A DNA stretch of 64,000 bases from Plotosus lineatus (GCA_024760905.1 CM045729.1:1426001-1490000), one strand, 5' to 3'; numbered from the stretch's first letter, positions 31,892 through 44,279 are shown. Notes: generated from the letters alone by a model not told the origin. Numbers and translations: made by a program.

Positions 31892-32005
31892 TAGGGAAGG
31901 TAGGTAAGTCTGTTGGGTTTTTTACACCCGAGCCTCGTGGCTCATCAGGCCAGTGCTTATCCCCGGTTTCCATAGCGTGAAGCGACCGGGAGTTCAACTG
32001 TGTTC
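31891..32005 (-). mobile_element. SINE-A 3' half, minus strand
   Basis: The minus strand reads ggaaaccggggataagcac then ctgatgagccacgaggctcg, matching the 3' half of the SINE-A copy at 6274-6566. Confidence 0.7.
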
Positions 32006-32103
32006 GTGCTGAACTAAGCAGCTTGTAGTTACCAGCATCTGTTTAGCCTACTCAGAGTTCAGAGTTTAGTAAACACAACATGTTTTCTGTAAAAAAAAAT
32101 TTT
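32006..32103. other. Unassigned spacer
   Basis: Nothing recognised. Confidence 0.3.
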
Positions 32104-32350
32104 AGTACAGGAGGACCTTGACTATTCGTGGTTTGCACCCACGGTTTGAGTATTCACTGACTGCCAAGCAACCGGCATGTGATTCAAATTCAGCCAATGC
32201 CTGCCCTCATTTCTCCTGTTTGGTGGAGCTGATGTCCCGCCCCCTTTTCCTCATTCGTGCACAAGTTGTCAATGAGCCTCTTTATGTGTGTTTTAATTAC
32301 CAGTTAAGCTCTATGATACCACTCTCTGGCTAAGTGATAGAAAACGCTGG
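32104..32350. mobile_element. Tigger/pogo-like non-autonomous fragment
   Basis: Left end acaggaggaccttgactattc resembles the end at 38836, and catgtgattcaaattcagcc recurs at 38908-38930. The right end is missing. Confidence 0.5.
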
Positions 32351-32561
32351 ATGTCTCTTCTGAAGAAATAAAACTTTCTCCTTTCTCTGAACTGTTGTAT
32401 TAAAATCTTTTTCAATTATTATTCCAGTACAGTAGCTAAGTTTATGTTTATGCGTGAGATTTTATGTTCTGTAGCATGTTTAACAAACGATACCAAAAGG
32501 ATAAACTTTATTACAGTACTCTTCATGTCCTTTTACATTGAAGTTGGAGTGACGTCTCCAA

Positions 32562-33060
32562 TATGGCGCTTCCCAGAGGGCGACGTCGCAGAGTTCTCGG
32601 AGGCAAATTGTTTCTTTGTTCATTTTAATTTGTTGTTTCATTTGTTCATGTTTTGCACTATGCTCATCTACGACCGGTACAACTATAAGATCGGAGTATC
32701 TTTGGGCGTGTATTACTAAGCGGAGCTAGCATGCTATTAGCACAGCTAGCATGCTATTAGCACAGCAAGCAAAGCATGCTAATAATACAGCTAGTATGCT
32801 ATGGTTAATTTTAATTTGATTTATTTGTTGTTTTGTTTGTTTGTTTGTTCATGTTTTGCACTATGCTCATCTACGACCGGTACAACTATAAGATCGGAGT
32901 ATCTTTGGGCGTGTATTACTAAGCGGAGCTAGCATGCTATTAGTACAGCAAGCAAAGCATGCTATTAATACAGCTAGCATGCTATGGTTAATTTTAATTT
33001 GATTTATTTGTTGTTTTGTTTGTTCATATTTTGCACTATACAGCTATAAGATCAAAGTAT
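32562..33060. repeat. Three tandem units of about 175-203 bases with nested GCTAGCATGC repeats
   Basis: The landmark gttcatgttttgcac recurs at 32644, 32847 and 33022 (periods 203 and 175). Each of the first two units holds 'tacaactataagatcggag' and then several copies of agctagcatgctattagcac. The third unit is more diverged. Confidence 0.9.
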
Positions 33061-33326
33061 ATTCGGGTGTGTATAACTAAGCACGCTCAACTGGGCTTGT
33101 TAGCCGGGATGTGGCTAGCAGAGCTAATATGCTATGATAGGCAACTCAATGCGAACTGCGCCCCATCGGACAAGAAGCCTAGGCAGGAAGGGGCCGAATG
33201 AAGAGGCCGGTGCTTGGGATAGCAGGGGATGAAGGCCATGTAGCCGGCTGGTATAATCGCCTTATCGGGTGTACTCTCCTCGAGCCATGTTTCACAGAAA
33301 CACAGTCCTGTAGATCCCTCTGCACT
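33061..33326. other. Unassigned sequence before the RTE copy
   Basis: The minus strand has an 81-codon open frame without recognisable motifs. The region may belong to the same element as the tandem units. Nothing firm is supported. Confidence 0.25.
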
Positions 33327-36078
33327 GCAATCTGAGGAAGGTGGACATACTGTGTGTTCAGGAGACCAGGTGGAAAGGTAACAAGGCTAGAAGCATAGGA
33401 GCAGGGTTTAAGCTGTTTTATCATGGTGTGGATGGGAAGAGAAATGGAGTCGGAGTCATCATGAAGGAGGAGTTTGTCAGGAATGTTCTAGAAGTGTCAG
33501 ACAGAGTGATGAGTCTCAAGTTTGAAATTGAAGGTGTAATGGTGAATGTTGTTAGTGCTTATGCCCCACAGACAGGATGTGAGCAAGAAGAGAAGGAGAG
33601 AGTCTGGAGGGAGTTAGATGAAGTGATGCAGAGTACCCCCAGAGGTGAAAGAGTGGTCATTGGGGCAGACTTCAATGGACATGTTGGTGCAGGAAACAGA
33701 GGGGACGAGGAAGTGATAGGTAGGTTTGGTATCCAGGACAGGAACGCAGAAGGACAGATGTTGATAGATTTTGCAAAAAGGATGGAAATGGCTGTGGTGA
33801 ATACTTTCTTCCAGAAGCGAGAGGAGCATAGGGTGACTTATAAAAGTGGAGGTAGGAGCACACAGGTAGACTACATCTTGTGCAGGCAATGTAATTTAAA
33901 GGAAGTCAGTAACTGCAAAGTAATAGCGGGTGAGAGTGTTGCCAAACAGCATAGGATGGTGGTGTGCAGGATGATGCTGATGGTGAGGAAGGTGAAGAAG
34001 GCAAAGGCAGAGCAGAAGACAAAGTGGTGGAAGCTGAAAACGGAAGAGTGTCGGATTGTCTTCAAGGAGGAGTTGAAATAGGCTTTGGGTGATCAGGAAG
34101 TGCTTCCAGATGACTGGACAACTACAGCTAATGTGATCAGGGAGACAGGTAGGAGAATACTTGGTGTGTCATCTGGAAGGAAAGTAGATAAGGAGACTTG
34201 GTGGTGGAATGAGGAAGTGCAGGAGTGTGTACAAAGGAAGAGGTTAGCTAAGAAGAAGTGGGACATTGAGAAATCCGAAGAGAGTAAACAGGAGTACAGG
34301 GAGACACAGCGTAAGGCGAAGGTAGTGGTGTCAAAGGCCAAACAGAGCGAGTTTGATGACTTGTATGCTCGGTTGGAAAGTAAGGAGGGAGAAAATGATT
34401 TAAACAGGTTGGCACAGCAGAGAAATAGACATGGGAAGGACGTGCAGCAAGTTAGATTGATAAAGGACAGAGAGGGAAATGTATTGACTGATGACAGAAG
34501 TGTGCTGGGAAGATGGAAAGAGTACTTTGAAGAGATGATGAATGAGGAAAATGAGAGAGAAAAAAGAGTAGAAGAGGTGACTGTTGAGGACCAGGAAGTA
34601 GCAAAGATCAGTAAGGGTGAAGTGAGGAGGGCATTGAAGAGGATGAAGAATGGAAAGGCAGTTGGTCCTGATGACATACTGGTGGAGGTATGGAAGTGTC
34701 TAGGAGAGGTAGCAGTAGATTTTCTGACAAGAACATTTAACAAGGTCTTAGAGAGTGAGAAGATGCCGGAGGAATGGAGGAGAAGTGTGCTGGTGCCCAT
34801 TTTTAAGAACAAGGGAGACGTGCAGAGTTGCGGCAACTACAGAGGGATAAAGTTGATGAGCCATATGATGAAGTTATGGGAAAGAATAGTGGAAGCTAGA
34901 CTAAGGGCAGAGGTCAGCATTTGTGAACAACAGTTTGGTTTCATGCCAAGAACGAGCACCACAGATGCAGTGTTTGCCTTGAGGATGTTAATAGAGAAGT
35001 ACAGAGAAGGTCAGAGGGAGCTGCATTGTGCCTTTGTGGATCTGGAGAAAGCATATGACAGGGTGCTGCGAGAAGAACTGTGGTATTGCATGAGGAAGTC
35101 TGGAGTGGCAGAGAAGTATGTTAGAGTGGTGCACGACATGTATGAGAGATGTAAGACAGTGGTGAGGTGTGCTGTCGGTGTGACACAAGAGTTCAAGGTG
35201 GAGGTGGGACTGCATCAAGGGTCAGCTCTCAGCCCCTTCTTGTTTGCTATGGTGATGGACAGGCTGACAGACGAGGTTAGACAAGATTCCCCATGGACTA
35301 CGATGTTTGCAGATGACATTGTGATCTGTAGTGAGAGCAGAGAACAAGTGCAGGAAAATCTAGAGAGGTGGAGGTATGCCCTGGAAAGGACGGGAATGAA
35401 GATTAGCCTCAGTAGGACAGAATACATGTGCATGAATGACAAGGACCCATTTACAGGGAGCAGAGATAAGAAAGGTGGAGGATTTTAAGTACTTAGGCTC
35501 AACAATCCAGAGCAATGGAGAGTGTGGAAAAGAGGTAAAGAAGCGTGTGCAGGCAGGTTGGAATGGTTGGAGAAAAGTGTCTGGTGTGATGTGTGATAGG
35601 AGGGTATCGGCAAGAATGAAAGGAAAAGTGTACAAGATGGTGTTGAGACCAAAGATGTTGTATGGGTTAGAAACAGTGGCCCTGGGGAAAAGACAGGAGG
35701 CTGAGCTGGAGGTAGCAGAGATGAAAATGTTGAGGTTCTCTGGGAGTAATGAGGATGGATAGGATTAGGAATGAGCACATCAGAGGGACAGCACATGTAA
35801 GACGTTTTGGAGACAAAGTCAGAGAGGCTAGATTGAGATAGTTTGGACATGTGCAGAGGAGGGATAGTGAGTATATTGGTAATAGGATGCTGAGGCTGGA
35901 ACTACCAGGCAAAAGGCCTAGAGGAAGACCAAATAGACGATTCATGGATGTGATGAAGGAGGACATGAAGGTCATTGGTGTAAGAGAAGAAGATGCAAAG
36001 GATAGGGTGAGATGGAGGCAGATGATTCGCTGTGGCGACCCCTGAAGGGAAAAGCCGAAAGGAAAAGAAGAAGAAGAG
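33327..36078 (+). mobile_element. RTE LINE, 5'-truncated, endonuclease and RT present
   Basis: It begins inside the endonuclease (MDILCVQETRWKG at 33341) and ends with the tail gctgtggcgacccctgaagg, then aaaagccgaaagg and GAA units at 36060-36078. It has the same family as 52927-56079. Its 5' 250 or so bases of coding sequence and leader are missing. A second 3' end follows head to tail. Confidence 0.9.
33341..35488 (+). pseudogene. RTE endonuclease-reverse transcriptase, one nonsense codon and one frameshift
   Basis: Endonuclease: CVQETRW, VSAYAPQTG, IGADFNGHVG, VDYILCR, KQHRMVV. A TAG at 34079-34081 replaces the CAG seen in the sister copy (KEELKQ). The frame resumes at 34085 with the linker and RT: KNGKAVGPDD, NYRGIKLMSH, FVDLEKAYDRVL, GLHQGSALSPFLF and TMFADDIVICSE, with FADD intact. 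Near 35445 about ten bases are missing relative to the sister copy, and the frame ends at 35488. The remaining thumb and C terminus follow in another frame (35436-35762) and continue to about 36056. Such proteins are often mis-annotated as craniofacial development protein 2-like. Confidence 0.88.
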
Positions 36079-36672
36079 GTTCAACAATCCAGAGCAATGG
36101 AGAGTGTGGAAAAGAGGTGAAGAAGCGTGTGTAGGCAGGTTGGAATGGTTGGAGAAAAGTATCCGGTGTGATGTGTGATAGGAAGATATTGTCAAGAATG
36201 AAAGGAAAAGTCTACAAAACGGTGATGAGGCCAGCAATGTTGTATGGTTTAGAACCAGTGGCCCTGGGGAAAAGACAGGAGGCTGAGCTGGAGGTAGCAG
36301 AGATGAGAATGTTGAGGTTCTCTTTGAGAGTAATGAGGATGGATAGGATCAGGAATGAGCACATCAGAGGGACAGCACATGTTAGAGGTTTTGGAGACAA
36401 AGTCAGAGAGGCTAGATTGAGATGGTTTGGACATGTACAGAGGAGGGATAGTGAGTATATTGGTAGTAGGATGCTGAGGTTGGAACAACCAGGCAGAAGC
36501 CCGAGAGGAAGACCAAAGAGAAGATTTATGGATGTGGTTAAGAAGGACATGAAGGCAGTTGGTGTAAGAGAAGAAGATGCAGAGGATAGGGTGAGATGGA
36601 GGCGGATGGTTTGCTGTGGCAACCCATGAAGGGAAAAGCTGAAAGGCAAAGAAGAAGAAGAAGAAGAAGAAG
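36079..36672 (+). mobile_element. RTE 3' fragment in tandem behind the first
   Basis: It starts at tcaacaatccagagcaatgg, the same point as about 35498 in the upstream copy, and runs to the same 3' end with a longer GAA tail (36646-36672). The frame 36168-36629 ends RMVCCGNP, the family's C terminus. Confidence 0.9.
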
Positions 36673-36674
36673 AT

Positions 36675-36836
36675 ACATGTTTGTGGCAGGTTATGCGTTT
36701 GGGAGCGGGTTGGAACAGATAAATTGGTTTTCGATTACTTCCTATAGGAATTTGTCTTTTATCAAACAAACATTTTTTTGACTTACGAGCTCGCCCTCGG
36801 AACGGATTAATTTGGTAAGTCAAGGTACCACTGTAT
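36675..36836. mobile_element. Mariner-type MITE relic, second copy
   Basis: Matches 19596-19761. The right end reads ggtaagtcaaggtaccactgt, and an internal inverted relation exists between tgacttacgag and the right end. Confidence 0.55.
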
Positions 36837-36963
36837 TTGTCCTATTCATAAAAATCAAAGCATTGAATCTTCTGGGAGAATCAATGTGAGTTTATAAACA
36901 CATCTTATTAAAATATATATATATACATTTTTTAAACAACATAATTTGAATAAAATCCTGCAC

Positions 36964-37210
36964 TTCTTCTTCTTCTTCTTTTCCTTTCGGCTGTTCCCTT
37001 CAGGGGTTGCCACAGCAAATGATCTGCCTCCATCTCTCCCTATCCTCTGCATCTTCTACTCTTACTCCAACGACCTTCATGTCCGCCTTCACCACATCCA
37101 TAAATCTTCTCTTTGGTCCAACCTCAGCATCCTACTACCAATATACTCACCATCCTTCCTCTGTACATGTCCAAACCATCTCAATCTAGCCTCTCTGACT
37201 TTGTTTCCAA
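36964..37210 (-). mobile_element. Short RTE copy with 12-bp target duplication
   Basis: Duplication aaaatcctgcac at 36952-36963 and 37211-37222. The minus-strand insert is the last 250 or so bases of the RTE, with about 25 bases missing internally near 37116. Confidence 0.9.
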
Positions 37211-37222
37211 AAAATCCTGCAC

Positions 37223-38834
37223 ATAACTGACAATATATACAACATATACATGCCTGAATTAAATAAAATTTAATTTATGTTTTGGACGATATCATCAGAT
37301 ATCATTCATAAGGATTAAATGATGTGATCTGTGTGTATTGTAGTGATTCTTCTTTTACAGATTTTCAGACTGAAGGTTTTATTTAAGCCGATGTCAGAGA
37401 TCGGATCGTTTCTGGCTCGATGATAAATTAAGTACGTCTCATTTAGCTGATTGCTTGTGAGATTTTTTTCAGCTTTTGTGTTCCTTTTCTAATCGTGTCT
37501 GATTTTAGATGATAATTATCCTGTCTCATCCTGCGTCACAGCTGGAGGGTGAACCTGAAAGAAATCCGCAGCTGTCAGATGAGTACTGCTCCCTTTCTCC
37601 AATCTTTCTGTCTTCCATTTTTTTCCTCCTTCATGACAGCTTTAGCTTACTGAAGGTGTGTAATTGCAGTATTTACTCTTTAATTCACTGCTGTATTCCT
37701 GCTGCCTAAAGCAGTCTCACTCTCAGCAGGGCAAATCCGGCTTATAAAGCCCTATTCGGGTGGCATTAGTTCCCCATGGGGTGCTGCTGTAATTTTCACC
37801 CTTTACTGCTCATTTTATTTTCATCTCTCTCATTCTCCAGCCCTGAGAAATGTGGTCCGATGGGTTATATGCCCATGTGGATCGATGTTTCTCTGATTTT
37901 ACGACCAGATGCTGTATTTTTCTTTGAAAATATGTTTTGGCTGCAAGCATGCATAGCAGAAATGATGTCATTACTCTGGATGTACAAATGAGGGACGCTT
38001 TAGGCAAACTTCTTGAACACTTCCTTCCTATAGCTGACATTAATCTGCCCCATACTGTTCATATTTAGAGAAAAAAATAAGATCAGCTTAAAAAAATGAC
38101 AATTGAAATTGTAAAACCCAAAGGATCCAACGTAGACCTAATTTCATATGTACCCTTATATCTCACACAGTATGATCCCTGTGTCTCAAAATAAGATCTG
38201 AGGAATGGGCTCACATCTGAAAAACATAGTTCAACTGCAGTCAGGAGTAAATGATTCAGGGACATGCTGATATAGAAAAATTATAAATGATAGTCATGGG
38301 GGGAGGGGGGTTGTCCTTTATCAAAACATTCCAAAGCATCCTATGTCACATAACATTTACCCATAATGAAAATTTATTTTTGAGAGTATTTGTGTTTTAT
38401 TTTTATGTACATTATTGTTATGTATATATTTTTTCAAAATCATTTGTTTATGTTTACCATCTATATAAGACCTTGTTTTTAGCATATAATGCACAGGAAT
38501 GGTGTCATCTGATTGGTCCACTGTCTTAAGAGAACAATAAACATTAATCCAAGTGGGAAATGTTGGAATAAAAATGACAGACATTTGCAATTTGTTACAG
38601 TCACTCATACAAAGTAATTACCAAGCTTTAAATCAGACAAATACTTCATAAAAATGGCCCATATTTTAATGCATCTGTGACATGTATACTGAATGATATA
38701 CCATGAGCTACACTGTTCTTAATTGAGCTCAAGGTGCAGAACTCACGTGACCAGCCTCTGTCACAAGTAAATCATGTAAATATAAACTAAACAAATTTTG
38801 TTTTGTTTTGCTTATCTTTATATTTCTGTGTAGT
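37223..38834. other. Gene-free stretch, nothing recognised
   Basis: One of the longest stretches without a classified repeat. No exon with convincing splice sites or protein similarity was found on either strand. Confidence 0.3.
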
Positions 38835-38835
38835 A

Positions 38836-39374
38836 TACAGGAGGCCCCCGCCCATTCACAGTTCACCGGATTCTCGCGGATTAGTGGCAGTCCTAGAAAT
38901 TACTGGCACATGATTCAAATTCAGCCAATGGCTGAGAGCTTTTGTTTCTCCCTCCTGCTGATTGGTTGCAGATGATGTGCACATCTCTATTTTTCGACTT
39001 CACACACTAGTTATCAACACGATTGCCTGAATTGCAAAGTATTTTTTTTTAATGTGTTTATTATTCAAGCCCTATGATGTCACTCAAACACCCTGCATCT
39101 TCTCTAGCTTCAGGTAAGGACCCTAAGCGCTTTATTCATTCATAAATATTAACACAGTACAAAATTGAAATGTTTTTACTTAATAATTACTACATTTTAC
39201 TGCATTATTACTGTATTAATGAGGAAGACTGGCTATAGAATGTGTTTAACAAGCATATGTTAGTGCATGTAATATCATACACCGGGTTTTAAAACCACAT
39301 CAATAATTTGCAGATTTTCAGGATCCACGGGTGGGAGTGGAACGCAACCCCATGAATAGCAGGGTCTGTCTGAA
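38836..39374. mobile_element. Tigger/pogo-like non-autonomous transposon
   Basis: Left end acaggaggcccccgcccattc and, on the other strand, right end cagacagaccctgctattcatg are similar inverted termini. The left one abuts TA. The body has no coding capacity. It shares an internal block with 32104-32350. Confidence 0.6.
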
Positions 39375-39904
39375 TTCCAAAATTCTTAAAAGGGGTGAAA
39401 GAAGATGCTTGTAGCTTATGCAACTGTTCAAGTGTCCCTCAAAGTCTCCTGTTTATCTTCTTTCTTGAATGTAATAAGATAAAAGAATTACAGAAAATGT
39501 GCAGAAGGGTGTGCACCCCTTTCAACATTTCTCTATTTTTAACCATAGAATCTGTTGCCATTAATATGTTCATCCCCAAAATATCCTTGAACCTCACCCA
39601 GTATGTCATATGGTAGACAAGCTGGGTTGGCCCCAAATGCAGGACAACCAAGAACAAGGATGGCGGGGGGGGGAAAGAATCCCCTCTCAGTGACCACCAC
39701 CTGGCAGACCACCAGGCTTGCCAAGATTTTCCTGACAGAAATGAGGGAGGGATGCAAAATTAATTTACAGGGAACCCACGAACACTCTTCAGGATTGTAT
39801 CATTCCCAATCAATAAGGTATTGAAAGCCTTGGCGTCAAACATCCAGCAGGTGCCTGGCCGTGTGGGCAGGATAATTGTCTATAAGGTGGGCAAGCGGAC
39901 ACTG
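39375..39904. other. Gene-free stretch, possible unclassified repeat
   Basis: 'gttggccccaaatgcaggac' then ggatggcgggggggg resembles wording I know from fish repeats, but there is no second copy here. Confidence 0.3.
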
Positions 39905-40929
39905 GTTTCCGAGTCAGAAGTCAATATTTTCAAGATGAAAGTGCCATCTCCCATTAGATGAAAAACATAAACCCAAATGTTTGTGAGATTCCACTGCTTT
40001 CACTTTACAGCCGTCAAAATACAAATCAATATCTTGATTATTCTTAATAGTGAATAGCATAGTTTCAGTTTTTTCTGGGTTATATGAAATTAACCAATCC
40101 TTTGCCCAATTGCATAGAAGTTCTAAATTTTCATTCATAAGCTGTTCCATTAATTGCTTTTCTTTTCACAATGTTCCTAATGAAGTATCGTCAGCAAAAA
40201 GGCAAATAAAACAATTTAATTTATCTGCAATCTCATTTACATAAAGAGTGAAAAGGAAAGGTCCTAAAACTGACCCCTGGGGTACTCCAGCTTTTAACAG
40301 CAAAGGTTTAGATAACGATCCCTGAACAAAAACCTACTTGAACATATTTGAAAACCACCCTTTCAAACAGCTTTCCAACACAGCTTATCAGTGAAATCTG
40401 GCGATAATTTGATACAGTAGAGTTATCACCCTCTTGTATAGCGGCATAACATTTGCGTATTTCCATTGACTCGGATATACTGATAAGTTAAGTGACGTGT
40501 TAAATATCATACACAACACTGTGCTTATAGACTCAACAGTATATCTCAATAACTGATGCCAAATCTGATCTGGTCCAGCAGCTTTCTTAAGAAATAGACA
40601 TTTAATTATGTCGGATATCTCATTAACTTCGATCTTAATATTATCTATAACAGTATTAGTGCGTCTATCAAAATTTGGAAGAGATTTATTGTCTGCACCA
40701 TTCAGATTGGTTACAGACTCAAAATATTCATTCAACATATTAGCTTTATCTATGTCCGTAAATGCTGATGGACATTCATCAGAAACACTTCTTTTTAGAG
40801 CTGGAATTGTAGAAGTGGAACCTGACATCTTAATTAAACTACGTAACATTTTCCAATATAATCTATTCTCTCCATACAACTCGAAAACAAATTAATCAAG
40901 ATAAGAGTAGAATTGTTCTTTAGCATAAT

Positions 40930-43900
40930 CTCATCTCATCTCATCTTCTTCCGCTTAGTCCGGGTCGGTCGCGGGGCAGCAACTCTGTAGCAAAGAGGCC
41001 CAGACATCCCTCTCCCGAGCCACTTCCTCCAACTCTCCCGGGGGGACACCGAGGCGGTCCCAGACAAGCCGAGAGACATAGTCCCTCCAGCGTGTTCTAG
41101 GTAACCCCTCCTCGAATCGCCACCTTATCGTGGTGGAGGGGTTTGCGTGACCTAATGATCCTAGGAGCTATGTTGTCGGGGGCAAATGCCCCTGGTAGGG
41201 TCACCCAAGGCAAACAGGTCCGGGGTGAAGGTCCAGACAAAGTGCGATTCAAAACAGACCCCTAAGACATGAGAAAACAACAGAGGAATCAGTCTCCCTT
41301 GCCCGGACGCTGGTCACGGAGTTCCCTCCTGGAGCCAGGCCCAGGAGGGGCTCAAGGCGGCGCCTGGTGGTCGGACTTATGCCCATGGAGGCCTGGCCGG
41401 GCCCAACCCGAAAAGGGAGACATGGGTCCGCCCTCCCATGGACCCACCACCCGTGGGAGGTTTTAGGGGTCGGGTGCAGTGTGAGTTGGGTGGCAGCCGA
41501 AGGCATGGGTTTCTGTCGGACTGATCCTCGACTGCTTACTCTGACCTTGGGACATGGAATGTCACCTCTCTGAGCGGAAAGGAGCCGATTTGGTGCGTGA
41601 GGTGGAGAGATACCGACTAGATATAGTCAGACTCACCTCAACGCATAGCTTGGGCTCGGAACCATCCATCTCGAAAGAGGCTGGACCTTCTTCTATTCTG
41701 GAGTTGCTCATGGGGCGGCGAGCAGGTGTGGAGTATTCTTGTTGCCCCCGTCTGCCTCGGTGCCCAAATGTTGGGGAGTTCTCCCGGTTGACGAAAGGGT
41801 AGCTTCCCTCCGTCTTCGGGTGGGGGGGCGGGTCCTGACTGTTATTTGTGCTTATGCACCAAATGACAGTTCAGAGTACCCACCCTTTTTGGAGTCTTTG
41901 GGAGTGTTGGAGAACGCCTCCCTCGGGAGACTAAGCTTCGTTGTCTTAGGAGACTTCAATGCCCATGTGGAACGCGATAGTGTGACCTGGAAGGGTGTGA
42001 TCGGTAGAGTACGGCCTCTCCAGTCTGAATCCGAATGGTGTGTCGTTGTTGGACTTCTGTGCTCGTCATAGTTTGTCTATCACGAACACCATATTCAGGC
42101 TATAAGGGTGTCCATAAGTGCACTTGGCACCAGGACACCCTAGGTCGCAGTTCGATGATTGACTTTGTAGTCGTGTCATCGGACTTGCGACCATATGTTC
42201 TGGACACTTTCGGGTGAAGAGAGGAGCTGAGCTGTCTACCGATCACTACCTGGTGGTGAGTTGGCCGGTGGTGTGGGAGGTTGCCTTCCAGACCTGGCAG
42301 GCCCAAGCGTGTAATCAGGGTCTGCTGGGAACGTTTGGCGGAGCCCCTGTCCGAGAGGCCTTTAACTCCCACCTCCGGCAGAGCTACAGCCACGTTCGGA
42401 GGAGGCGGGGACATGGAATCTGAATGGGCCATGTTTACGTGCCTCCATTGCTGGCGGCAGCCTGGCTGTGGCCGTAAGGTCGTCGGTGCTTGTCGTGGCG
42501 GTAATCCCGAACCGGTGGTGGACACCTGCGGTGAAGGGGGCCGTCCAGCGAAGAAGGAGGCCTATCGGGTTTTATTAGCCTGTGGGACTCCTGAGGCAGC
42601 AAGCGGGTACCCGGCAGGCCAAGCGTGCTGCAGCCGAGGCTGTCGCGAGATGCAAAATCTCGGGCGTGGGAGGTTCGGTGAGGGCCTGGAGAGTGATTAT
42701 CGGTTGGCCTCAAAAGGTTCTGGGCCACCATCCGACGCCTCAGGAGGGGGAAGCAGTTCTTCACAAACACTGTTTACGGTGGAGGTGGGGAGCTGCTTAC
42801 CTTGACTGGGGATGTTGTTGAGAGGTGGAGGGAATACTTTGAGGACCTTCTCAATCCCACCAACACGCCCTCCGTGGAAGAGGAAGACCCTGGGGGTTCG
42901 GGTGAGGTCCGCCCATCACTGGAGTGGAGGTCACTGAGGTTGTCAAAAAGCTCCTCGGTGGTCGAGCTCGGGTTGGGCGAGATCCGCCTCGGAATACCTC
43001 AGGACTCTGGATGTTGTAGGACTGTCTTGGTTGACACGTCTCTGCAACATCGCGTGGTCATCGGGGCTGTACCTCTGGATTGGCAAACTGGGGTGGTGGT
43101 CCCAATTTTTAAGAAGGGGGACCGGAGGGTGTGTTCCAATTATCGGGGAATTACACTCCTCAGCCTACCTGGTAAAGTCTATGCAGGGTACTAGAGAGGA
43201 TCCGACCGATAGTCAATTTCGGATTCAGGAGGAACAATGTGGTTTTCGTCCCTGGCATAGCACTTCTTGACCAACTCTATACGCTCCACAGGATTCTGGA
43301 GGGGGCATGGGAGTTTGCCCAATCTGTCCACATGTGCTTTGTGGATTTGGAGAAGGCTTTCGACCGTGTCCTCGAAAGATCTTGTGGGCGTGCTCAAATC
43401 TGGCGTTCGGATCCGTTGCTACTGAGCTATTCGGTCGCTGTATCACCGGAGCCAGAGTTTGGTCGTATTGGTAACAACAGCTCAGTTCGTTTCGATTGGG
43501 AGTTGGAGTCCGCCAAGGCTGTCCTTTGTCACCGATTCTGTTCATAATTTTTATGGACAGAATTTCTAAGCGCAGTCGGCGACATGAGGGGTTCTGGTTC
43601 GGTGGCCATCGGATATCATCTCTGCTTTTTGCGGATGATGTTGTCCTTTGGCTTCATCAAGTCCGGGCCCCTCCAGCTCTCATTGGAGCGATTCGCAGCT
43701 GAGTGAAGCAGCCGGGATGAAGATCAGTACCTCCAAGTCCGAGGCCATGGTTCTCAGTCGGACAATGGTGGAATGCACCCTCTGGGTCGGGGATGAGGTC
43801 GTGCCCCAAGTGGAGGAGTTTAAGTATCTTGGGGTCTTGTTTCTGAGTGAGGGAAGGATGGAGCGAGAGATCGACAGACGGATCGCTGCAGCCTCTGCTG

Positions 43901-44279
43901 TTAAGCGGTGCCTGTACGGTCCGTCGTGGTGAAAAAGGAGCTGAGCATAGGCGAAGCTCTCAATTTACCAGTCGATCTACGTTCCAACCCTCACCTATGG
44001 TCACGAGCTTTGGGTAATGACCGAAAGAACAAGATCACGGATACAAGCGGCTGAAATGAGCTTCCTTCGCCGGGTGGCGGGGTTCTCCCTTAGAGATAGG
44101 GTGAGAAGCTCCGCCATCCGGGGAGAGCTCGGAGTAGATCCGCTGCTCCTCCGCATTGAGAGGGGCCAGTTGAGGTGGCTCGGGCATCTGGTTAGAATGC
44201 CCCCTGGACGCCTCCCTGGTGTGGTGTTTCGGGCATGTCCAACCGGGAAGAGACCCCGGGGTCGACCTAGAACACGCTG
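40930..44279 (+). mobile_element. Full-length Rex3 with twin-priming (5'-inversion) structure
   Basis: Target duplication ttctttagcataat (14-16 bases) at 40914-40929 and 44278-44293. 40930-41102 is the Rex3 3' end in minus orientation with its catctcatctcatc tail at the outer edge. 41103-44279 is the rest of the element in plus orientation from the 5' end (aacccctcctcg) to gacctagaacacgctg. The two parts overlap by the 15 bases acctagaacacgctg and together cover the whole element. The segments tggcaaactggggtggtggt at 43079-43098 and caaggctgtcctttgtcaccg at 43515-43535 match sequences I know from published Rex3 primers, supporting the family name. Confidence 0.9.
41554..44279 (+). pseudogene. 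Rex3 endonuclease-RT coding region, multiple frameshifts
   Basis: Endonuclease pieces: [17 protein letters not shown] (41590), VICAYAPNDS (41850), [16 protein letters not shown] (41945), MIDFVVVSSDL (42160). RT pieces: DWQTGVVVPIFKKGDRRVCS (43078), NYRGITLLSLPGK, CVDLEKAFDRV-type (43335), GVRQGCPLSPILFIIFMDR (43500), SLLFADDVVL with FADD intact (43625), KYLGVLFLSEGRMERE (43823), and the C-terminal WLGHLVRMPPGRLPG (44180). Frames change at least six times. The copy is not functional. Confidence 0.85.

Noticed and set aside
31920..31970. Hammerhead-like ctgatgagcc...ggctcg in the SINE-A tail (also 6530-6550)
   Set aside because: The first core and a short stem II are present but the GAAA box and stem III are missing, in both copies.
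34093..34836. Long antisense frames opposite RTE coding sequence (also 35485, 36212, 52879, 54205)
   Set aside because: Mirror frames of purine-rich RTE ORFs; they carry Ser/Leu/Phe-rich sequence without domains.
33341..35488. Reading the RTE ORFs as host genes such as craniofacial development protein 2
   Set aside because: Multiple copies, RT domain, shared 3' tails and target duplications show retrotransposon origin.
37223..38834. Possible exons in the longest repeat-poor stretch
   Set aside because: Short frames only, no convincing acceptor-donor pairs, no recognised protein similarity.
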